Source of the DNA: Pseudomonadota bacterium
Lineage (GTDB): Bacteria > Pseudomonadota > Alphaproteobacteria > Acetobacterales > Acetobacteraceae
Assembly (NCBI GenBank): GCA_021805485.1
Contig: JAJZFF010000183.1
Span: forward strand, 1-11,122
DNA: 11,122 bases
Direction: 5' to 3'
Part shown: positions 6,932 through 11,122 of the stretch, in pieces
How positions within the stretch are numbered: the stretch's first letter is position 1
Layout of the letters: the number at the start of each line of letters is the position of its first letter
The notes under the pieces: model-generated
Databases searched by the model: none
Told to the model about the DNA's origin: nothing
The model's input: the letters and a program-made list of their open reading frames with translations, nothing else
Made by a program: the position numbers and the translations under genes

Positions 6932-8631
6932 GCACCCGGCCGTTCCCGTGGGAGCGGAATTATCCGCCCGGTCTGGGCTGGGACATCGACATCCCGGCCG
7001 AGACGATCCCGGCCATGATCGCGCGCAGCGTTGCCGAAAACGCCCCCCTGCCCGCGCTGGAATATCGCGACCATGAAACCGGCTTCGCCGAACTCGGCGT
7101 CGCCATCGGCGAAGTGGCCGCCGGGCTCGCCGCGCTCGGCCACGCGAAGGGCGAGCGCATCGCGCTCTATCTGCCGAACGTGCCGGCGCACCCGTTCTGC
7201 TTCTACGGCTCGCTGACAGCCGGGCTCGTCGTCGCGCATCTCTCGCCGCTCGATGCGGAGCGCGAGCTTGCCCACAAGCTGCACGATTCCGGTGCGCGCA
7301 CGCTGGTGACGACCAATCTCGGCGCGATGCTCGGCATGGCGCTGAAACTGCTCGATGCCGGGCATGTCGAGCGCGTCATCGTCGCCGATGACGCGGCTTT
7401 CGGCGAGATCCCCGGCATGGCGCATCCGCCGATCCCGACCGGCGACCCGCGGGTGATGACGCTCGATGCCTTGCGCGCGCGCGGGCGGGATTTCCGCTTC
7501 GAGCCGCCGTCCATCGCGCCGGACGATCTCGCGCTGCTGCAATATACCGGCGGCACCACCGGCCTGCCCAAGGGGGCGATGCACACGCATGCAACGCTGC
7601 GGGCGGCGGTGGCGATCTATGCCAACTTCTTCGACGGCCAGAACCGGTTCCCGCCGGGGCAGAAATTCCGCGCGATCTGCGTGCTGCCGCTGTTCCATAT
7701 CTACGCGCTGGTGGTGCTCTGCCTGTTGCAGCTCTCCCGCGGATCGACGCTGCTGCTGCGGCTGAAATTCGACGCCGAAACCACGCTGCGCGACATCGAG
7801 GTGAAGAAGGCAAGCTATTTTCCCGGCGTGCCGACGATGTGGATCGCGCTCGCCAATGTGCCGGATCTCGACAGGCGGGACCTGTCGTCCCTCCGCCTGG
7901 TCGGCTCGGGCGGCGCGCCGCTGCCGGTGGAAATCGGGCAGCGCTTCGAGCGGCTGACGGGCATGCGCCTCGGCGGCGGCTGGGGCATGACCGAAACGGC
8001 GTCCGCCGGCACCGGCAACCTGCTCGACGGGCTGTTCAAGTTCGGCTCCGCCGGCATGCCCCTGCCCGGCATCAAGCTCGACGTCGTCGCCCTCGACGAT
8101 CCCTCCCGCGTGCTGCCCTATGGCGAAACCGGTGAAATCCGCATCCGCTCGCCCAACACCTTCATCGGCTACTGGCAGAACCCCGAGGAAACCGCACGAA
8201 GTTTCGTGGACGGCCATTTCCTGACCGGCGATGTCGGCTATATCGACGAGGATGGCATGGTTTTCCTTGTCGACCGCAAGAAGGACATGATCCTCTCGGG
8301 CGGCTTCAACGTCTACCCGACCGTGATCGAAAGCGCGATCTACGAACACCCCGACGTCGCCGAGGTTATCGTCGTCGGCGTGCCGGACGACTATCGCGGC
8401 CAGTCGGCCAAGGCCTTCATAACGCTGAAACCAGGCGCGGCGGAATTCACGATCGAGTCGCTGCGCTTCTTCCTCGCCGACAAGCTCGGCAAGCACGAGT
8501 TGCCCGCCGCCCTCGAATTCCGCGAGACCCTGCCAAAGACATCGGTCGGCAAGTTCTCGCGCAAGGAACTCGCGGCGGAAGAGCGTGAGCGGCACGCGGC
8601 CGCCACAGCTTCCAGCGCGGCGGCGCCATGA
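6928..8631 (+). CDS. pimA: Dicarboxylate/long-chain acyl-CoA ligase (PimA-like, AMP-forming)
   Basis: This 567-residue member of the ANL (adenylate-forming) superfamily would activate a fatty or dicarboxylic acid to its CoA thioester with ATP, giving AMP and pyrophosphate. The phosphate loop is YTGGTTGLPKG (206-216). The A5 motif is GWGMTE (351-356). The A7 aspartate lies in LTGDVGYID (432-440), the hinge motif DRKKD is at 449-453, followed by SGGFNVYP, and the A10 catalytic lysine is Lys542 in KTSVGKFSRKEL. All expected catalytic elements are intact. There is no signal peptide; the enzyme is cytoplasmic. The start overlaps the pimF stop. In Rhodopseudomonas palustris PimA is a broad ligase for medium-chain dicarboxylates such as pimelate and also fatty acids; the assignment here rests on gene order. 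A generic FadD is the alternative. The last 15 residues are an Ala-rich tail. Confidence 0.85.
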   Translation: MSTRPFPWERNYPPGLGWDIDIPAETIPAMIARSVAENAPLPALEYRDHETGFAELGVAIGEVAAGLAALGHAKGERIALYLPNVPAHPFCFYGSLTAGLVVAHLSPLDAERELAHKLHDSGARTLVTTNLGAMLGMALKLLDAGHVERVIVADDAAFGEIPGMAHPPIPTGDPRVMTLDALRARGRDFRFEPPSIAPDDLALLQYTGGTTGLPKGAMHTHATLRAAVAIYANFFDGQNRFPPGQKFRAICVLPLFHIYALVVLCLLQLSRGSTLLLRLKFDAETTLRDIEVKKASYFPGVPTMWIALANVPDLDRRDLSSLRLVGSGGAPLPVEIGQRFERLTGMRLGGGWGMTETASAGTGNLLDGLFKFGSAGMPLPGIKLDVVALDDPSRVLPYGETGEIRIRSPNTFIGYWQNPEETARSFVDGHFLTGDVGYIDEDGMVFLVDRKKDMILSGGFNVYPTVIESAIYEHPDVAEVIVVGVPDDYRGQSAKAFITLKPGAAEFTIESLRFFLADKLGKHELPAALEFRETLPKTSVGKFSRKELAAEERERHAAATASSAAAP

Positions 8632-8679
8632 CGCCGCCGACCATCGCCGCCGCCCCGCGCAGGCGGGCAGACACCAGAA

Positions 8680-8704
8680 CCGGCAACCGCAACCCGGCTG
8701 CCGG
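8680..8704 (+). repeat. Inverted repeat in the pimA-pimC gap
   Basis: CCGGCA (8680-8685) and TGCCGG (8699-8704) form a perfect 6-bp stem with a 13-base loop in the 102-base gap between pimA and pimC. There is no T-run, so termination is unlikely; an mRNA processing or stability role, or chance in GC-rich DNA, are both possible. I see no coding remnant of a thiolase in this gap. Confidence 0.25.
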
Positions 8705-8722
8705 CCGTATCAGGAACAACTG

Positions 8723-8728
8723 AGGAGA
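8723..8728 (+). promoter_or_regulatory. Ribosome binding site of pimC
   Basis: AGGAGA lies five bases before the ATG at 8734. It gives pimC independent translation initiation, unlike pimA, which is coupled to pimF by overlap. Confidence 0.65.
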
Positions 8729-8733
8729 GCGCC

Positions 8734-9945
8734 ATGGAACTCAGCTTTTCGCCCGAGGAAATCGCGTTCCGCGACGAGGTGCGCGCCTTCATCCGCGACA
8801 ACCTGCCCGGAGATGTGCGCAAGCGCCTGATCGAGGGGCGCGAGATCGGCAAGCAGGACATCGTCGACTGGCAGCGCAAGCTGAACGCGAAAGGCTGGGC
8901 GGTGCCGCACTGGCCGCGCGCCTGGGGCGGGCAGGACTGGAGCCCGGTGCAGGAGTTCATCCTGCTCGACGAGTTGCAGTCAGCCCCCGCGCCGAGCCCG
9001 CTGCCGTTCAATGTCTCCATGGTCGGCCCGGTGATCGCGACCTTCGGCAATGACGAGCAGAAGCGGAAATTCCTGCCCGCTACAGCGAATCTCGACATCT
9101 GGTGGTGCCAGGGCTTCTCCGAGCCGGGTGCTGGGTCCGACCTCGCCGGTCTCAAGACCACGGCCCGCCGCGAGGGCGATCATTACATCATCAACGGCCA
9201 GAAGACCTGGACAACCCTTGCGCAATATGCCGACTGGATCTTCGTCCTCGCCCGCACCAATCCGGGTGCGGAGAAGAAGCAGCAAGGCATTTCCTTCATC
9301 CTCGTCGACATGAAGACGCCGGGCATCACCGTCCGCCCCATCCAGCTGATCGATGGCGGGCACGAAGTCAACGAGGTCTGGTTCGACGAGGTGAAGGTGC
9401 CGGCGGAAAACCTCGTCGGCGAGGAAAACAAGGGCTGGGACTACGCGAAATTCCTGCTCGGCAACGAGCGGACCGGCATCGCCCGCGTCGGCGCCTCGAA
9501 GCAGCGTCTGCGCCGCATCCGCGAACTCGCCGCGATCGAGCGCGCCGGCGATGCGAAGCTGATCGACGCGCCCTGGTTCCGCGAGAAGCTCGCGGATGTC
9601 GAGATCGATCTCAAGGCGCTGGAAATCACCCAGCTTCGCGTGCTCGCCGAGGCGCGCAAGTCGGGCAAGCATGGGCGGCCGGACCCGAAATCCTCGATCC
9701 TCAAGATCAAGGGCTCGGAAATCCAGCAGGCGACGACCGAGCTTCTGCTCGATGTGGTCGGCCCGCTCGCCATGCCGTTCCAGGGCTCGACCGATCCGGA
9801 TGACGAGGGCAACGCCATGCCGATCGGGCCGGACGACGCGGCCGAGGCGGCACCCACCTATTTCAACTGGCGGAAGATCTCGATCTACGGCGGCTCGAAC
9901 GAGATCCAGCGCAACATCATCGCCAAGGCGATCCTGGGGTTCTGA
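8734..9945 (+). CDS. pimC: Pimeloyl-CoA dehydrogenase large subunit (acyl-CoA dehydrogenase)
   Basis: This 403-residue acyl-CoA dehydrogenase would introduce the 2,3 double bond into pimeloyl-CoA or a similar thioester, using FAD and passing electrons to electron-transfer flavoprotein. The N-terminal helical domain starts MELSFSPEEIAFRDEVRAF. The flavin-binding middle domain has CQGFSEPGAGSDLAGLKTTA (125-144) and INGQKTWTT (153-161). The C-terminal helical domain ends YGGSNEIQRNIIAKAILGF (385-403). The position equal to Glu376 of medium-chain dehydrogenase is a glycine here (Gly386), but Glu245 in GNERTG occupies the alternative catalytic site used by isovaleryl-CoA and long-chain dehydrogenases, so the enzyme should be active. 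Pairing with the next gene, and the neighbours pimF and pimA, support PimC rather than a generic FadE. Confidence 0.88.
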   Translation: MELSFSPEEIAFRDEVRAFIRDNLPGDVRKRLIEGREIGKQDIVDWQRKLNAKGWAVPHWPRAWGGQDWSPVQEFILLDELQSAPAPSPLPFNVSMVGPVIATFGNDEQKRKFLPATANLDIWWCQGFSEPGAGSDLAGLKTTARREGDHYIINGQKTWTTLAQYADWIFVLARTNPGAEKKQQGISFILVDMKTPGITVRPIQLIDGGHEVNEVWFDEVKVPAENLVGEENKGWDYAKFLLGNERTGIARVGASKQRLRRIRELAAIERAGDAKLIDAPWFREKLADVEIDLKALEITQLRVLAEARKSGKHGRPDPKSSILKIKGSEIQQATTELLLDVVGPLAMPFQGSTDPDDEGNAMPIGPDDAAEAAPTYFNWRKISIYGGSNEIQRNIIAKAILGF

Positions 9946-9948
9946 GGA
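9944..9948 (+). promoter_or_regulatory. Ribosome binding site of pimD overlapping the pimC stop
   Basis: GAGGA uses the last two bases of the pimC TGA and lies seven bases before the ATG at 9956. It selects this start over the long upstream extension of the same frame, which runs inside pimC. Confidence 0.6.
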
Positions 9949-9955
9949 CAAGACA

Positions 9956-11074
9956 ATGGATTTCGATTTCACCGAGGAACAGCGCCTGCTGCGCGACAGT
10001 GTCGGCAAGCTCTTTGCCAGCCGCTATGCCGATTTCGAAAAGCGCAAGGCATATGCGAAACTTCCGGAAGGGTTCGACCACGCGGTCTGGGCTGAATACG
10101 CCGAGGCCGGGCTTCTCGCCCTGCCCTTCGACGAGGCGCAGGGCGGCTTCGGCGGCGGGCCGGTCGAGACCATGATCGTCATGGAGGAGATCGGCAAGGC
10201 GCTGGCCATCGAACCCTATCTGGCCGCGGTCGTCTTCGCCGGCGCAGCACTGCGCCATGGCGCCAGCGCTGCGGTCAAGGACGACGTGATACCGAAACTG
10301 GCCGCCGGCGAGGCGATCGTTGCCGTCGCGCATACCGAGCGCAGTTCGCGCCACGACCTGGAAGACGTGACCACCACGGCGAAACGCGACGGCGATCATT
10401 TCGTCCTCGAAGGTGAAAAAACGGTCGTGCTCGGCGGCGACACGGCGGACTGGCTGATCGTCAGCGCCCGCCTCTCCGGCAGCCGGCGCGACCGCGACGG
10501 GATCGGCCTGTTCCTGGTGGATGCGAAGGCCGAAGGCGTCTCCCGCCGCGGCTATCCGATGCAGGACCTGCTGCGCGGCGCGGAAATCTCGCTCGCCAGC
10601 GTTCGGGTTCCGGCGGCGCGACAGATCGGCGATCTCGCGGTGCTGGAACGCGCGCGCGACGAGACGATCGCCGCCCTCTGCGCCGAGGCCGTTGGCGCGA
10701 TGGAGTCGCTCGTCGCGCTGACTGTCGACTACATGAAGCAGCGCAAGCAGTTCGGGGTGGCGATTTCCGTCTTCCAGGCGCTGCAGCACCGCGCGGTGGA
10801 CATGTATGTGGCGCTGGAACAGGCGCGCAGCCTTGCCATCTTTGCCGCGCTTTCGGTCGCGGACGACGACGACGCGGCGCGCGGCAAGGCGATGGCGCTG
10901 GCCAAGGCCGGGGTGGGCAAGGCGCTGCACTTCGTCGGCCAGCAGGCGATCCAGCTGCATGGCGGCATCGCGATGACGATGGAATACAAGGCCGGCCACT
11001 ACTTCAAGCGGCTGACCATGATCGACGCGATGTTCGGCAACGCCGATCACCATCGCCGCCGGCTCGCGGCCTGA
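9956..11074 (+). CDS. pimD: Pimeloyl-CoA dehydrogenase small subunit (divergent acyl-CoA dehydrogenase)
   Basis: This 372-residue protein has the acyl-CoA dehydrogenase fold: MDFDFTEEQRLLRDSVGKLF at the start, a degenerate middle domain (AVAHTERSSRHDLEDV, 123-138; LEGEKTVVLGG, 151-161), and a C-terminal helical domain with YMKQRKQFGVAISVFQALQH (259-278) and QLHGGIAMTMEY (333-344). The frame is open far upstream, but that part lies inside pimC. The ATG at 9956 has a ribosome site and gives the standard family N-terminus. The C-terminus ends FGNADHHRRRLAA, lacking the YEG..IQR-type catalytic glutamate motif, and the alternative glutamate site aligns with Asp235. I infer it is the non-catalytic or structural partner of PimC in a heteromeric enzyme, as in two-subunit dehydrogenases such as FadE28-FadE29. 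Ten bases separate it from pimC. Residues 303-306 are an Asp run, probably a surface loop. Confidence 0.87.
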   Translation: MDFDFTEEQRLLRDSVGKLFASRYADFEKRKAYAKLPEGFDHAVWAEYAEAGLLALPFDEAQGGFGGGPVETMIVMEEIGKALAIEPYLAAVVFAGAALRHGASAAVKDDVIPKLAAGEAIVAVAHTERSSRHDLEDVTTTAKRDGDHFVLEGEKTVVLGGDTADWLIVSARLSGSRRDRDGIGLFLVDAKAEGVSRRGYPMQDLLRGAEISLASVRVPAARQIGDLAVLERARDETIAALCAEAVGAMESLVALTVDYMKQRKQFGVAISVFQALQHRAVDMYVALEQARSLAIFAALSVADDDDAARGKAMALAKAGVGKALHFVGQQAIQLHGGIAMTMEYKAGHYFKRLTMIDAMFGNADHHRRRLAA

Positions 11075-11078
11075 ATCC

Positions 11079-11114
11079 CTGAACCGGCGCTGGGCCGATC
11101 CCGCGCCGGTTCAG
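11079..11114 (+). terminator. Strong hairpin ending the pim operon
   Basis: CTGAACCGGCGC (11079-11090) is the exact reverse complement of GCGCCGGTTCAG (11103-11114). The 12-base loop can close further through GGG (11092-11094) with CCC (11100-11102), leaving one bulged T. It starts five bases after the pimD stop. No T-run is visible before the window ends, so it may be a Rho-assisted or bidirectional terminator, or an RNA-stabilising stem. Confidence 0.65.
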
Positions 11115-11122
11115 CCGTCGAG

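Noticed and set aside
6817..8595. Open minus-strand frame of 592 codons antisense to pimA
   Set aside because: Same composition-driven effect; no domain motif is visible, while pimA on the other strand is a complete ligase.
9596..9955. Upstream extension of the pimD frame
   Set aside because: It overlaps pimC out of frame and is Arg/Ser-rich; the ATG at 9956 has a ribosome site and the family's normal N-terminus.

Overview
This window reads as the chromosome of a GC-rich alphaproteobacterium. The base composition is very high in G and C, codon third positions are almost all G or C, genes are packed with ATGA and TGATG overlaps, and the gene content (an MbfA-type ferritin-like protein and a pimelate-type beta-oxidation cluster resembling that of Rhodopseudomonas palustris) fits that class. 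I cannot name the genus from sequence alone; Rhodospirillales/Acetobacteraceae or Hyphomicrobiales are plausible. I see no mobile elements, CRISPR arrays, tRNA or rRNA genes.

Region 1 (1-359, minus strand) is the 5' part of mbfA, a ferritin-like domain protein that normally carries a C-terminal membrane iron-export domain; the window cuts it off. Region 2 (360-490) is a short divergent intergenic stretch containing an AT-rich island with an imperfect dyad and a separate 10-bp palindrome.

Region 3 (491-4736, plus strand) is a tightly coupled three-gene unit: a TPR-sulfotransferase with an N-terminal SEC-C-like zinc motif, a TPR protein with a GT9/heptosyltransferase-like C-terminal domain, and a secreted solute-binding protein with no transporter genes beside it. 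The start and stop codons overlap at both junctions (4 bp and 1 bp), so they are very likely co-translated. The unit looks like a cell-surface or exported-molecule modification module, but its substrate cannot be read from the sequence.

Region 4 (4737-4834) separates the two operons. It holds a candidate promoter whose -10 box sits in a small dyad, and a strong Shine-Dalgarno sequence. Region 5 (4835-11074, plus strand) is a dicarboxylate beta-oxidation operon: bifunctional enoyl-CoA hydratase/3-hydroxyacyl-CoA dehydrogenase (pimF), acyl-CoA ligase (pimA), and the large and small subunits of a two-subunit acyl-CoA dehydrogenase (pimC, pimD). PimA would activate a medium-chain dicarboxylate such as pimelate to its CoA thioester, PimCD would desaturate it, and PimF would hydrate and oxidise it to the 3-ketoacyl-CoA. 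The thiolase pimB, which lies between pimA and pimC in the R. palustris pimFABCDE operon, is absent here; only 102 non-coding bases are found in that position. A strong 12-bp perfect hairpin right after pimD probably ends the operon, so a downstream pimE is also unlikely to belong to this transcript.

Most of the window is well-known biology. The points most worth following are the missing thiolase, the asymmetric active sites of the PimC/PimD pair, and the unusual TPR-sulfotransferase / TPR-glycosyltransferase / orphan binding-protein operon.
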